The translations under genes and the position numbers were made by a program. Of a stretch of 64,000 nucleotides of DNA, positions 34,947 to 44,633 are shown in pieces. Every line of letters starts with the position of its first letter. Position 1 is the stretch's first letter. Under the pieces are notes generated by a model that saw only the letters and a program-made list of their open reading frames with translations, searched no databases and was not told where the DNA came from. Origin of the DNA: Chryseobacterium sp. G0201 (GTDB lineage Bacteria; Bacteroidota; Bacteroidia; Flavobacteriales; Weeksellaceae); the NCBI RefSeq assembly GCF_003815655.1, contig NZ_CP033917.1:3472001-3536000 (forward strand). The letters run 5' to 3'.

Positions 34947-36560
34947 TTATTCCTTTATAAATTTCTCATAATAGACCTTATCCTTCGTCTGAATTTTCAG
35001 ATAATAAGTTCCTTTTGCAAAATCTTCAACCTTTACAGATTTTTGATTATTAACTTTAGTAATCAATCTTCCAAGATTATCATAAATCTCTAATGATAAA
35101 ACTTCGCTTTCAGAAGCAATATTTAATATGTTTTTTACAGGATTTGGGAAAATAGCAACTTGCTTTTGTTTTACAATTTCGGATGTATTTAATGTTCCGT
35201 TGTATAAACTTCCGAAATTCAGAATTCCAAATCCCATTTGATCGGTATGACTTGGAGATAGGGAAGCAGTTTGTCTTAATTTATTTCTCATCAGATCTCT
35301 ATTCATCGTTGGGAATGCCTGAATCAAGCAAGCGACTCCTCCTGTAGCAATTGGTGTTGCAATAGAAGTTCCGGAAACTGTAGTTGTAGAATTATTATTA
35401 ACAGTAAAAGCTCCACTTCCTCTTGTACTTCCGTCCGGTTTTACGACACCGACAGAATTGGGACCATAGGACGAAAATCCTGAAGAAGCTCCTGCAGAAT
35501 CAACAGATCCAATCGTGAAAACTTTAGCATTGTCAGCGGGCGTTATGATATAATGCCACGGTTGTTGCCCCGAGTTTCCTGCTGCTACGAGAAGGAAAAT
35601 TCCTTTATTAACAGCAATTTCGGAAGCTCTTGCGATGAATGAAGTGGTTCCGTTCATATTGGCATACGTATAATTGTATCTCGCATCATCGAATGTATTA
35701 TATCCCAACGAAGTTGTAATAACATCAACTCCTTTTCTGTCGGCTTCCTCAGCAGCTTCGATCCAATAGAGTTCTTCTTCGGGAATTTCAGCGGTTGCAT
35801 TTTCGCTTCGGTACAAATAAAAATCGGCATCGGGCGCAGAACCTACAAACGTATTTTGTATAAATCCTCCGATAGCTCCCAGAACTACAGTTCCATGCGC
35901 ATTTAATGAAGGATTATAAATATCTGTACTTTTTGCAGCAAAATCATATCCGCCTTTGATCTGATTATTGGTCCATAATCTTGCGAAGGCTGAACCTGTA
36001 TTTACAGTCGGGAAACCGCTGTCGATCACAGCAATGGTAATTCCGGTTCCTGTATAACCTGCAAGGTGAAGTTGTCTTAAATTAATTTGATCAATCTGGT
36101 CTGAACCAGAACCATAATCAAAAGTTGTTAATGTTTTGCTGGTTGAATAATTAGAATTAAAATCTGCCCATTTATCTATATTCGAAGTTTTGGGAACACC
36201 GGACGAATTTCTGGCAAAACTTTCCACTGAGCCAACATAAGGTTGAGCCTGAAGGGTAGTAATCTGTGCCGGAGTGGCATTTACGGCAACTCCATTCAGC
36301 CATTTAGAATAATCAGTAACGGTAAATCCCAGATTCTGAATGTTTTGAATGTAAGATTGTTCGATCGGAGCATCCTGATCATTCAGCGAAATTCCTAATG
36401 CTGTACGTCTGTTGAGGGACTTTTGGGACAGTTCTGATAATGGATTGGCGTAAAATGCAGTCTTGTTCGGTTTATCATTAAAATAAACAAAAACAAGCTG
36501 GGTTTGTGCAGAAACGGCCGAGTAACCCGTTAAGATACAAAAGAGTAAAAGTTTTTTCAT
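34947..36560 (-). CDS. T9SS-secreted subtilisin-family (S8) serine protease
   Basis: 537 residues with a signal peptide (MKKLLLFCILTGYSAVSAQ), a propeptide-like region to about 150, and a complete catalytic triad: D180 in AVIDSGF, H222 in NAHGTVVLG and S399 in SGTSIATP. A type A sorting tail starts at VAIFPNPVKNILNI and ends KDKVYYEKFIKE. It is a secreted peptidase exported across the outer membrane by T9SS, probably for protein degradation outside the cell. Divergent from the DegT-type gene. Confidence 0.93.
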   Translation of the reverse strand: MKKLLLFCILTGYSAVSAQTQLVFVYFNDKPNKTAFYANPLSELSQKSLNRRTALGISLNDQDAPIEQSYIQNIQNLGFTVTDYSKWLNGVAVNATPAQITTLQAQPYVGSVESFARNSSGVPKTSNIDKWADFNSNYSTSKTLTTFDYGSGSDQIDQINLRQLHLAGYTGTGITIAVIDSGFPTVNTGSAFARLWTNNQIKGGYDFAAKSTDIYNPSLNAHGTVVLGAIGGFIQNTFVGSAPDADFYLYRSENATAEIPEEELYWIEAAEEADRKGVDVITTSLGYNTFDDARYNYTYANMNGTTSFIARASEIAVNKGIFLLVAAGNSGQQPWHYIITPADNAKVFTIGSVDSAGASSGFSSYGPNSVGVVKPDGSTRGSGAFTVNNNSTTTVSGTSIATPIATGGVACLIQAFPTMNRDLMRNKLRQTASLSPSHTDQMGFGILNFGSLYNGTLNTSEIVKQKQVAIFPNPVKNILNIASESEVLSLEIYDNLGRLITKVNNQKSVKVEDFAKGTYYLKIQTKDKVYYEKFIKE

Positions 36561-36646
36561 GTATTTATTTTGTATAAAGATAAAACAAAATCAATAAAAT
36601 TTTTGACAGGATTTTAAATTCCTTATTTTTACACAAATATTTATTT

Positions 36647-37771
36647 ATGAAAAGAATTCAGATGGTTGACTTACAAAGTCAGTATTACAAAATAAAGAAT
36701 GATGTAGATAATGCAGTTTTAAATGTAATGGATTCGGCGGCTTTTATCAATGGCCCTGAGGTAAAGTCTTTCCAGAATGAATTGGAGTCTTATTTAGAGG
36801 TAAATCATGTGATTCCTTGTGCGAACGGAACGGATGCTTTACAGATTGCTTTGATGGCTTTAGACCTGAAAGAAGGGGATGAAATAATCACTGCTGATTT
36901 TACTTTTGCAGCGACTGTGGAAGTTATTCATTTGCTTAAACTTAAATCTGTTTTGGTAGATGTAGATTACGATACATTCACGATTTCAACAGAAGCGATC
37001 AGAAAAGCGATCACTCCAAGAACAAAAGCGATCATTCCGGTTCATATTTTCGGACAGTGTGCGAATATGGAAGAAATTTTAAAAATTGCTGAAGAGCATA
37101 ATTTATATGTAGTTGAAGACAACGCACAGGCAATCGGTGCAGAATTTACCTTTTCAGACGGAACAGTAAAACAAGCCGGAACAATGTCTACTGTGGGAAC
37201 AACTTCATTCTTCCCATCAAAAAACCTTGGATGTTACGGAGATGGTGGTGCAATTTGTACGAATAATGATGATTTAGCGCACCGTTTAAGAGGAATCGTT
37301 AACCACGGAATGTACGAAAGATACTACCATGATGAGGTTGGAGTTAACTCTCGTTTAGACAGTATTCAGGCTGCGATTTTAAGAAAAAAACTTCCCAATC
37401 TAGATTCTTATAATGAGTCCAGAAGAAAAGCAGCTGATTATTATGACGAAGCTTTTGCTGGAAATGAAAATATTTTAACTCCAAAAAGAGCAGAAAACTC
37501 TACGCATGTATTTCACCAATATACATTGAGAATTTTGAACGGTAAACGTAACGATCTTCAAAAATTCTTAGCTGAAAAAGAAATTCCTGCAATGATCTAT
37601 TATCCTGTGGCTTTGAGAAAACAAAAAGCATATTATCAGGAAAGCAATGATGCGGATTTTGTGAACACAGATAAGTTGTTGGATCAGGTAATTTCTCTTC
37701 CGATGCATACAGAATTGGATGAAGAGCAGTTGAAGTATATTACGGATGCTGTGTTGGAATTTATGGGGTAA
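36647..37771 (+). CDS. DegT/DnrJ/EryC1/StrS-family PLP aminotransferase
   Basis: 374 residues. PLP lysine is K192 in FFPSKNLGCYGDGG. Other family blocks: IPCANGTDALQIAL, ADFTFAATVEVI, VPVHIFGQCANM-type loop (IIPVHIFG), VVEDNAQAIGAEF and VNSRLDSIQAAILRKKL. Such enzymes transaminate keto-sugars bound to nucleotides for surface polysaccharides or glycolipids. It leads a plus-strand run with galE and a cytidylyltransferase gene, supporting a role in cell-envelope sugar synthesis. The exact sugar cannot be told. Confidence 0.92.
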   Translation: MKRIQMVDLQSQYYKIKNDVDNAVLNVMDSAAFINGPEVKSFQNELESYLEVNHVIPCANGTDALQIALMALDLKEGDEIITADFTFAATVEVIHLLKLKSVLVDVDYDTFTISTEAIRKAITPRTKAIIPVHIFGQCANMEEILKIAEEHNLYVVEDNAQAIGAEFTFSDGTVKQAGTMSTVGTTSFFPSKNLGCYGDGGAICTNNDDLAHRLRGIVNHGMYERYYHDEVGVNSRLDSIQAAILRKKLPNLDSYNESRRKAADYYDEAFAGNENILTPKRAENSTHVFHQYTLRILNGKRNDLQKFLAEKEIPAMIYYPVALRKQKAYYQESNDADFVNTDKLLDQVISLPMHTELDEEQLKYITDAVLEFMG

Positions 37772-37774
37772 AAT

Positions 37775-38224
37775 ATGTTGTATAAGAAAAGAATTTTCAA
37801 ATATAACTTTGTTTATTTTTTAATTTTAATATTAACCTTTATTCTAAATTTATTTTTTGGTTATATTATTTTTGGAATAACTAAACATTTTGAAGAAATT
37901 AAATTATTTTCAGCTGATGGATTACAAATTTCATTAGGGATTCTTTCTTTGATTTTTAATACTACTTCTTTTATTTCATTATTTAAGAAATCTGAAAAAA
38001 GTATTTTTTTGCTGAATGTAAATTATTTTATTATTACTTTATTTTTATTTTTTGAAATTTATGTTTATTTAAATAATGGATTTTTTTTTAAAGCTATATT
38101 CATTATTTTTTTGAATAGTATTATTTTTATAGGAATAATGTTTTTTCTTATTAATTATTTCAAAATTAAAAGTAATAAAAACAAAATTTATGAAAGTGAA
38201 GAAATAGGAACACACAATGATTAA
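37775..38224 (+). CDS. Small AT-rich integral membrane protein
   Basis: 149 residues with four predicted membrane helices (FVYFLILILTFILNLFFG, GLQISLGILSLIFNTTSF, NYFIITLFLFFEIYVYL, FIIFLNSIIFIGIMFFLI) and a charged C-terminus (KSNKNKIYESEE). It begins three bases after the aminotransferase stop and ends 18 bases before galE. The codons are far richer in A/T, especially TTT and ATT, than those on either side, which suggests insertion of a foreign gene in the operon. Family unknown. Confidence 0.7.
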   Translation: MLYKKRIFKYNFVYFLILILTFILNLFFGYIIFGITKHFEEIKLFSADGLQISLGILSLIFNTTSFISLFKKSEKSIFLLNVNYFIITLFLFFEIYVYLNNGFFFKAIFIIFLNSIIFIGIMFFLINYFKIKSNKNKIYESEEIGTHND

Positions 38225-38242
38225 AAATAACAATTACTAAAA

Positions 38243-39265
38243 ATGGCAATACTCGTAACGGGAGGTCTTGGATATATTGGTTCTCATACAGTTGTAGAAC
38301 TTTTGAATAATAACTTCGATGTTGTTATTGTTGACGATTTATCCAATTCTGAAAAATTTATTTTAAAAAATATAGAAGAAATTGCGGGGAAAAAGCCTGT
38401 TTTTTATCCTTTTGATTTAAAAAGAAAGGAACTTCTGACGCAGGTTTTTGATGCTCATCAAATTGATGGATGTATCAACTTTGCAGCATATAAAGCGGTT
38501 GGAGAAAGCCAGGAAAGACCTGTCGATTATTATGAAAATAATTTGTTTTCTCTAATTAATATCCTTCAGGAATTTAAAACCAGAGAACTTTCTAATTTTA
38601 TATTCAGTTCATCTTGTACAGTGTACGGTCAAGCAGATGAAATGCCAATTGACGAAAATACTCCATTGAAAATGCCTGAAAGTGTTTATGGTAAGACCAA
38701 ACAAATGGGCGAAGAAATTCTGATTGATTTTGCAAAAGCTTACAACAGAAAAATTTCTTTGTTGAGGTATTTTAACCCGATCGGAGCGCATCCATCTGCA
38801 AAATTAGGTGAATTGCCAATTGGTATTCCAAATAATTTGGTACCTTATGTTATGCAAACTGCAGCCGGAATCCGTGAAAAACTAAGTGTTTGGGGTGATG
38901 ATTATCCTACAGTAGACGGAACTGCGGTTCGTGATTATATTTACGTTGTAGATTTGGCTAAGGCTCATGTTGCGGCATTGAAAAGTTTAATGAACAATCA
39001 ATCCGAAGAATCCACGATTGATATTTATAATTTAGGAACAGGGAAAGGATCATCTGTTTTGGAGGTTGTAAAAGCTTTTGAAACCGCAAATAATGTAGAA
39101 GTACCTTACAAAATCTGCGATAGGAGAGAAGGCGATATTACGATTGCTTACGCCAACGCCAATAAAGCAGAAAAAGAACTCAATTGGAAGTCTGAAACGA
39201 GTTTGGAAGAAGCGTTAAGAACCACTTGGGAGTGGCAAAAATATTTAGAATCAAGAAATAATTAA
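38243..39265 (+). CDS. galE: UDP-glucose 4-epimerase
   Basis: 340 residues, an extended short-chain dehydrogenase. NAD loop TGGLGYIGSHT (residues 6-16), catalytic SSSCTVYG and Y149-x3-K153 in VYGKTKQ, and the substrate block RYFNPIGAHPS. It interconverts UDP-glucose and UDP-galactose, feeding surface glycans. Length and all active-site residues are standard. Confidence 0.95.
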   Translation: MAILVTGGLGYIGSHTVVELLNNNFDVVIVDDLSNSEKFILKNIEEIAGKKPVFYPFDLKRKELLTQVFDAHQIDGCINFAAYKAVGESQERPVDYYENNLFSLINILQEFKTRELSNFIFSSSCTVYGQADEMPIDENTPLKMPESVYGKTKQMGEEILIDFAKAYNRKISLLRYFNPIGAHPSAKLGELPIGIPNNLVPYVMQTAAGIREKLSVWGDDYPTVDGTAVRDYIYVVDLAKAHVAALKSLMNNQSEESTIDIYNLGTGKGSSVLEVVKAFETANNVEVPYKICDRREGDITIAYANANKAEKELNWKSETSLEEALRTTWEWQKYLESRNN

Positions 39266-39377
39266 GCTTGATTTGTTTTAAATTTAATAACAATAATTAT
39301 AATTAAAAATACCTTCCTGAATTTAGGTCTAATCCCTTAGAATACCCTTTATTTCAGTGAAATTTTAAATACACATT

Positions 39378-39815
39378 ATGAAAACAGAAAGAATAGGCAT
39401 TACATTTTCCTCATTTGATTTATTACATGCTGGTCACATCAAAATGTTGGAAGAAGCAAAAACGGTTTGCGATTATCTAATTGTTGGTCTTCAAATTGAC
39501 CCGTCTCACGATCGTCCGACTAAAAATAAGCCGACGCAAACGATTGTTGAGCGTTATATTCAGTTGAAAGCAGTAAATGCGGTTGACGAAATTATTCCTT
39601 ATTACACAGAACAGGATTTAGAAGATATTCTAAAATCTTTTGTAATAGATGTAAGGATCATCGGTGACGATTACATGGACAAAGACTTCACAGGTAAAAA
39701 ATACTGCGAAGAAAAAGGCATAGAAATTTTTTACAATAAAAGAGATCACAGGTTTTCCTCGAGCGACTTAAGAAAAAGAATCTTTGAAGCCGAAATGGCA
39801 AAAGCTACAAAATAA
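39378..39815 (+). CDS. Cytidylyltransferase/adenylyltransferase-family protein (TagD-like)
   Basis: 145 residues. The nucleotidyltransferase HxGH motif is in LLHAGHIKMLEEAK and the second signature in FSSSDLRKRI. Between them are VERYIQLKAVNAVDEIIPY and RIIGDDYMDKDFTGKKYCEE, as in glycerol-3-phosphate cytidylyltransferase-like proteins. It would activate a phosphorylated alcohol with CTP, or ATP, for envelope polymer synthesis, which suits the preceding sugar genes. The true substrate is open. Confidence 0.85.
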   Translation: MKTERIGITFSSFDLLHAGHIKMLEEAKTVCDYLIVGLQIDPSHDRPTKNKPTQTIVERYIQLKAVNAVDEIIPYYTEQDLEDILKSFVIDVRIIGDDYMDKDFTGKKYCEEKGIEIFYNKRDHRFSSSDLRKRIFEAEMAKATK

Positions 39816-39816
39816 A

Positions 39817-39851
39817 AAAATCCCGAAATAAATTTTATTTCGGGATTTTTT
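39817..39851. terminator. Bidirectional terminator
   Basis: AATCCCGAAATAAA and TTTATTTCGGGATT form a perfect inverted repeat followed by six T; A-run on the left. It separates the cytidylyltransferase gene and the convergent TonB receptor gene. Confidence 0.9.
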
Positions 39852-39869
39852 ATGATTATATTTTATCTC

Positions 39870-42458
39870 TTACATCGGAGCTTGTTCATCCCCGCCTGTA
39901 TCATTGGCGTTAATATCTTTTTTCTTCTTAGGCTGTTCTATTTTCTCTCCTTGTTTGAACCTGTATGTCAAAGCAATTGAAAACTGTCTAGGTTGCCATT
40001 GCATATAATTACGGCGAGTAAAATCACTGCTATAAGTATAAACTTCTCGGCTTCTTGTATTGAAAATATCTTGAATGTTGAAGTTAATTGTTCCATCACC
40101 TTTCCAAATAGTCTTAGAAATTCCCAAGTTCAATGCATACATATCTTGAGTATCTTGGCTTGCAGTTTTCTGAGCACCTCTGTAGAATCCTTGTAATTGA
40201 ACACTAAGGGTTTTATCAAGCTTAAAAGTTGTATTTAAACGAGCTCTTGTAGAAAAGCCATCACCCGTAAAATCCATTGAATTCTGCTTCTCATTTCCTT
40301 GTGCATCTTTTGTTGTATAATAAGCTATACCTGTAGTTTTATAACCAAACACATCTAAACTACCCATTATTTTGAACCAACTGAACGGATCATAAGTAAA
40401 GTTAAGATCTAAACCATAACGATCGTCATTTCCAAGATTGATTGGTTTTGTATAGAAAACGTTTTGGCTTTCATCTGGTCTGTAAATCAACATTTTAGTA
40501 TCCTCAGTAGCATGTCTGTAATAAAGAGTAGGATTAACAGTAAATTTCTTTCTTGAAATATTATAACCTACTTCGTATGAATCTACATAAGAAGGATTTA
40601 AGTCGATATTACCTTCAAAAATATTTTGATTGTTGCTGTAGTTAGGGAAAGGGATCATAAAGAAAGATCTAGGTCTGTCTATTCTTCGTGAATAGTTAAC
40701 CAAGATTTGGTTATCTTTAGAAACATCATAACTTAAAAATACACTAGGGAATAAGTTATTATAATTTTTAGTTTTATTAAGAGGTACAAAATTAGGATCA
40801 AGATTGTCATAATTGATCTTCACATTTGACAGTTCATCTCTTAAGCCTAATTGGTATCCAAAGTTTCCTACTTTACTTTTGAATTGTAAATAGAACGCAT
40901 TGAACATTTCTCTATATTCTGTTTTATTATTATAACTTGGAATAAAAGGATTGTTTGATGTACTGCTAACAAAATTATCGTAATCATTATTATTTACATC
41001 TATTCTGTAACCTGCTTCAAGTTTAGATTGCTCTCCAATTGGAAGTTCATAATCTGCCTTTCCTACAACAGTTTTATTGACCGATTTTCTACTTGTAATA
41101 TCTTCGAATACAGGCAGATAGTTTTCAGTTTCAAGAATAGTGGAATTATTGTTACTTCTATTTCTTTGAAGACTTAATGATAATGATAAATTGTGACCAT
41201 TATCATTAAATTTATGATCTAAACCTAAATCTCCTTGAAACGCTAAATTTGTATTTCTTCCAGTAGAATTTCTCTGTCCAAAAGAATTCATAGCATTCCA
41301 AGAATTTGAATCTTTATTATATCTGAAAAAATCATTATATGTATTCAAAAGCTCATTACTATCACCTTCAAAAGTTCTTACAACACCAGATAAATTAACA
41401 GATGTTTTTGGAGAAATATCATATACAAAACCAGCACTTAAGTTATAATTATTGTTGTAACTTTTATTTGTTGAGTTTTGCAATTGGTGAGATTGTATAT
41501 CGTCAGGTTGTGTAAAAGGAGACGCACTCGGATTTACATTTGGGAATACGATATTATTATAGGTAGTTTCAGTATCATTCTTACTTTTATTTTCAGAATA
41601 TCCTCCGCCACCATTCAGAAACCATGTCCAGTTATTCTTTCTCCAGCTTAGGTTGGTGTTAAGGTTTGTTCTAGGAAGGTATCCTAATGTACCAGTAATA
41701 TTACCATTGAAGCCTACTTTTTTATTCTTTTTAAGAATGATATTTAGAATCCCGGAAGTTCCACTTGCTTCAAATTTTGAAGAAGGGTTTGTAATTACTT
41801 CAATTCTTTCAATCTGATCAGCCGGAATACTTTGTAATGCGTTAGCTCCATCGTCAATTCCTAAAAGAGCAGACGGTTTTCCGTTGATCAAAAATTTTAC
41901 GTTTGTACTACCTCTCATAGAAACAGTTCCATCAGTATCCACAGAAACAGAAGGTACATTAGAAAGAACATCTTGAAGATTTCCTCCTTTACTTACAATA
42001 TCCTGCGATGGATCATAGGTTCTTTTATCTAATTCAACTTTATAAGGCTTTGTAGTTGGCGCAGTAAGCACAATTCCTTCAATATCCTGAGTTTTAACGT
42101 TTGTAGCGCTTTTTTCAGGTTCGATAGATAAAGCTCCGATGTTTCCGGCTGCTGAAATTTGCTTGTTGATAAGACTTTTCTTGTAATCGATTGCCTCGAT
42201 CGTAATGTCGTAATTTCCCGGAGTAAGTTCTAGCTTATACTGTCCTTTCTCATCGGTAAGGGTAGCATCACTGAATAATTTATTTTGTTTGTTACTGAAT
42301 GTCACTGAAGCATAAGGAACGGGTTGGTTGCTTTTATTGACCACCGTCCCCGAAATACCTACCTTCTCCTGGCCAAAAGCAAAAGCAGCTGCCGAAAGTA
42401 CAAAAGTAAGCCCTAAGGTTTTTTTTGTGAAAATGTTAATGATTTCCGTCTGATTCAT
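39870..42458 (-). CDS. TonB-dependent receptor with carboxypeptidase-like N-domain
   Basis: 862 residues. Signal segment to about AFAFGQ (residue 30), a CarboxypepD_reg-like domain (ISGTVVNKSNQPVPYASV, DEKGQYKLELTPGNY), a plug (LQDVLSNVPSVSVDTDGTVSMRGSTNVKFLING, IPADQIERIEVITNPSSKFEASG) and a long beta-barrel with many aromatic-rich strands, ending in a polar Lys-rich tail rather than an aromatic residue. Proteins of this kind import ligands across the outer membrane with TonB energy; no SusD-like partner is next to it, so a glycan is less likely than an iron complex or peptide. Confidence 0.88.
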   Translation of the reverse strand: MNQTEIINIFTKKTLGLTFVLSAAAFAFGQEKVGISGTVVNKSNQPVPYASVTFSNKQNKLFSDATLTDEKGQYKLELTPGNYDITIEAIDYKKSLINKQISAAGNIGALSIEPEKSATNVKTQDIEGIVLTAPTTKPYKVELDKRTYDPSQDIVSKGGNLQDVLSNVPSVSVDTDGTVSMRGSTNVKFLINGKPSALLGIDDGANALQSIPADQIERIEVITNPSSKFEASGTSGILNIILKKNKKVGFNGNITGTLGYLPRTNLNTNLSWRKNNWTWFLNGGGGYSENKSKNDTETTYNNIVFPNVNPSASPFTQPDDIQSHQLQNSTNKSYNNNYNLSAGFVYDISPKTSVNLSGVVRTFEGDSNELLNTYNDFFRYNKDSNSWNAMNSFGQRNSTGRNTNLAFQGDLGLDHKFNDNGHNLSLSLSLQRNRSNNNSTILETENYLPVFEDITSRKSVNKTVVGKADYELPIGEQSKLEAGYRIDVNNNDYDNFVSSTSNNPFIPSYNNKTEYREMFNAFYLQFKSKVGNFGYQLGLRDELSNVKINYDNLDPNFVPLNKTKNYNNLFPSVFLSYDVSKDNQILVNYSRRIDRPRSFFMIPFPNYSNNQNIFEGNIDLNPSYVDSYEVGYNISRKKFTVNPTLYYRHATEDTKMLIYRPDESQNVFYTKPINLGNDDRYGLDLNFTYDPFSWFKIMGSLDVFGYKTTGIAYYTTKDAQGNEKQNSMDFTGDGFSTRARLNTTFKLDKTLSVQLQGFYRGAQKTASQDTQDMYALNLGISKTIWKGDGTINFNIQDIFNTRSREVYTYSSDFTRRNYMQWQPRQFSIALTYRFKQGEKIEQPKKKKDINANDTGGDEQAPM

Positions 42459-42625
42459 AAGGTATTGTTTGTGTAAAATCGTGAAAGATCTTTCTTAATA
42501 TTATGAAATCGTTAATTATGTAGATTTCAAAATAGTAAGGTTAGTTTATTATTTGTAATGTATATGTCGCTTTTGGAAGCTAAATGTTAATTATTAATTT
42601 GTTAAAATAAAGTTAAATTTATTTA

Positions 42626-43651
42626 TTATTTTATATTTTTTGAATTCAACCAATCCTGATATGCTTTTGCATTGATGGCATGCTCTTCAGCACTTGCCGT
42701 GAATTTATGATATCCAAATCTTGCAGGATCTGCACACATAAAGATAAAGTTGTTATTTTCTGCATTTAAAACAGCATCAACTGAGCTTTTATCTACCACA
42801 CAAATTGGCCCTGGTGGAATTCCTTTATTGGCATACGTATTATATGGAGACGGAGTTGTCAAATGCTTATAGAAAACTCTTTTTATAGGATCTTTAAAAT
42901 TAGTTTGCTTATTGATGGCATAAATTACAGTAGGGTCAGATTGTAATTTCATTCCTTTTCTGTAACGGTTTAAATACAATCCTGCGATTGTCTTCATTTC
43001 ATCCTTCTTTCCTCCCGATTCTTTATAGACAATAGAAGCCAACGCATAGATTTGATCTCTTGTTAAGCTGGATTGCTGCTCTTTAGCCTTCCTTTCGCTG
43101 TTCCAAAACTCGTTGTACTGACTGTCAAACTTGTTAAAGAATTCTTTTGGAGTTACCGTCCAGAAAAAATTATAGGTATCGATGAAGAAATATTTTTTCA
43201 GATCTTCAGCGTTATTATATCCTTTTTCTACTGCAATAGCATTAAGGTCATTCACAAATTTTAAAGAATCCAGTTCTGTTTTCTTGGTTACCTTACCAAC
43301 CATTTGATAAATATCTCCAAAATCACCAATTCTAAAAGTATTCTCGGTCTGGTTTCCGGCTTTGATCATATTAACCAAGTTGGTGTTTCCTGTTCCGATT
43401 TGGATGTGGTAGCGACCGGCTTTTAAATATTTATCAAGATCTTTATCTTTTGCCACATCTTCGAAAGATTCTTTATTTTTAATATATGGAGCAATAGAAT
43501 CTAATACCTGTTTAAAACTGGCATTATGAGGGATCAAAACATATCCGTCTTTTTCTACGTTGTTTCCGTAATATTTTGTATAAAATCTAAAACCAAAAAA
43601 TCCTGCTATTACGATAATGAGCAGAATGATAATGAGAATAGCTTTTTTCAT
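42626..43651 (-). CDS. mltG: Endolytic murein transglycosylase MltG
   Basis: 341 residues with one N-terminal membrane helix (AILIIILLIIVIAGFFGFRF). The YceG-like catalytic region is clear: ALASIVYKESGGKKDEMKT with the conserved Glu, GLYLNRYRKGMKLQSDPTVIYA, and TPSPYNTYANKGIPPGPI. It cuts nascent glycan strands and helps set their length during peptidoglycan synthesis. It starts 30 bases after dapF, and both serve the cell wall. Confidence 0.93.
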   Translation of the reverse strand: MKKAILIIILLIIVIAGFFGFRFYTKYYGNNVEKDGYVLIPHNASFKQVLDSIAPYIKNKESFEDVAKDKDLDKYLKAGRYHIQIGTGNTNLVNMIKAGNQTENTFRIGDFGDIYQMVGKVTKKTELDSLKFVNDLNAIAVEKGYNNAEDLKKYFFIDTYNFFWTVTPKEFFNKFDSQYNEFWNSERKAKEQQSSLTRDQIYALASIVYKESGGKKDEMKTIAGLYLNRYRKGMKLQSDPTVIYAINKQTNFKDPIKRVFYKHLTTPSPYNTYANKGIPPGPICVVDKSSVDAVLNAENNNFIFMCADPARFGYHKFTASAEEHAINAKAYQDWLNSKNIK

Positions 43652-43681
43652 TATTAAAATTGATTAAAAGTTTTGTTGTTT

Positions 43682-44449
43682 TTAAATAAGATCTACTTTC
43701 CCTCTAAAAACCTGTTTTGCGGGACCTTCTAACCAAATATTCTGGAAAGAGTCTCCGTTTTTTTCAGCATAAACTTTAAGGTTTCCACCTAAAGTTTTAA
43801 CTTTTACAGAGATTAGATTATGTTTTTGCAGAAAAGTTAAAGCAGAAGCAGTAACTCCTGTTCCGCAACTGTAAGTTTCGTCCTCAACGCCTCGTTCATA
43901 GGTTCTTACGAAAATTTCGTCATCAGCATTTTTTTCAACAAAATTGACGTTGATGCCTTCTTCTTTATAATTTTCAGAATATCTGATGTTATTTCCTTCT
44001 GCAAAAACGTTGTAATTCACAATATCTTCAACATATTTTACATAGTGTGGCGAACCGGTATTCATCACAGTATCTTCACCGTCATTGGAGATCGTTTTTA
44101 CATCAATCATTTTAAGTTTAATGATTCCGTTATGGATTTCGGCTTCATGATCACCATCGATCGCGATGAATTTGCATTTATCTTCAAAAATATCAAGGAA
44201 AAAAGCAAAAGCTACAAGACATCTTCCACCATTTCCGCACATGGTGCTTTCTCCACCGTCAGAATTATAATACACCATTTTAAAATCATAACCGTCTTCA
44301 TTTTCCAATAAAATAAGACCATCAGCTCCGATTCCGAAACGTCTGTCACACAATTTTTTAATTGTATTTTTGTCTTTAGGAAACTGTAGATCACGATTGT
44401 CGATCATTACAAAATCATTTCCTGTACCTTGATATTTATAAAATTCCAT
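43682..44449 (-). CDS. dapF: Diaminopimelate epimerase
   Basis: 255 residues. Both catalytic cysteines are in place: STMCGNGGRCL and ETYSCGTGVTASAL. It converts LL- to meso-diaminopimelate for lysine and peptidoglycan synthesis. The N-terminal MEFYKYQGTGNDFVMID is the family-typical start. It precedes mltG in the same orientation. Confidence 0.95.
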   Translation of the reverse strand: MEFYKYQGTGNDFVMIDNRDLQFPKDKNTIKKLCDRRFGIGADGLILLENEDGYDFKMVYYNSDGGESTMCGNGGRCLVAFAFFLDIFEDKCKFIAIDGDHEAEIHNGIIKLKMIDVKTISNDGEDTVMNTGSPHYVKYVEDIVNYNVFAEGNNIRYSENYKEEGINVNFVEKNADDEIFVRTYERGVEDETYSCGTGVTASALTFLQKHNLISVKVKTLGGNLKVYAEKNGDSFQNIWLEGPAKQVFRGKVDLI

Positions 44450-44584
44450 TTTTTTATCTACTGTTTTGTTTAAAATTTAACCATTAAGAATAGTATTAAT
44501 TCAACTTCTTACTATCTAAATTAAAGTTAAAAAGATTCTAAATATTTTGCCTAAAATATAAACGTGCAAAATTACTATATTTAA

Positions 44585-44620
44585 AACAAAAAACGAACAG
44601 TGTTAGCTGTCCGTTTTCTT
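44585..44620 (-). terminator. Terminator of the GGFRN-repeat lipoprotein gene
   Basis: On the minus strand AACGGACAG pairs with CTGTTCGTT over a TAACA-like loop, followed by a T-rich tail. Confidence 0.8.
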
Positions 44621-44633
44621 ATTTATAATCGTT

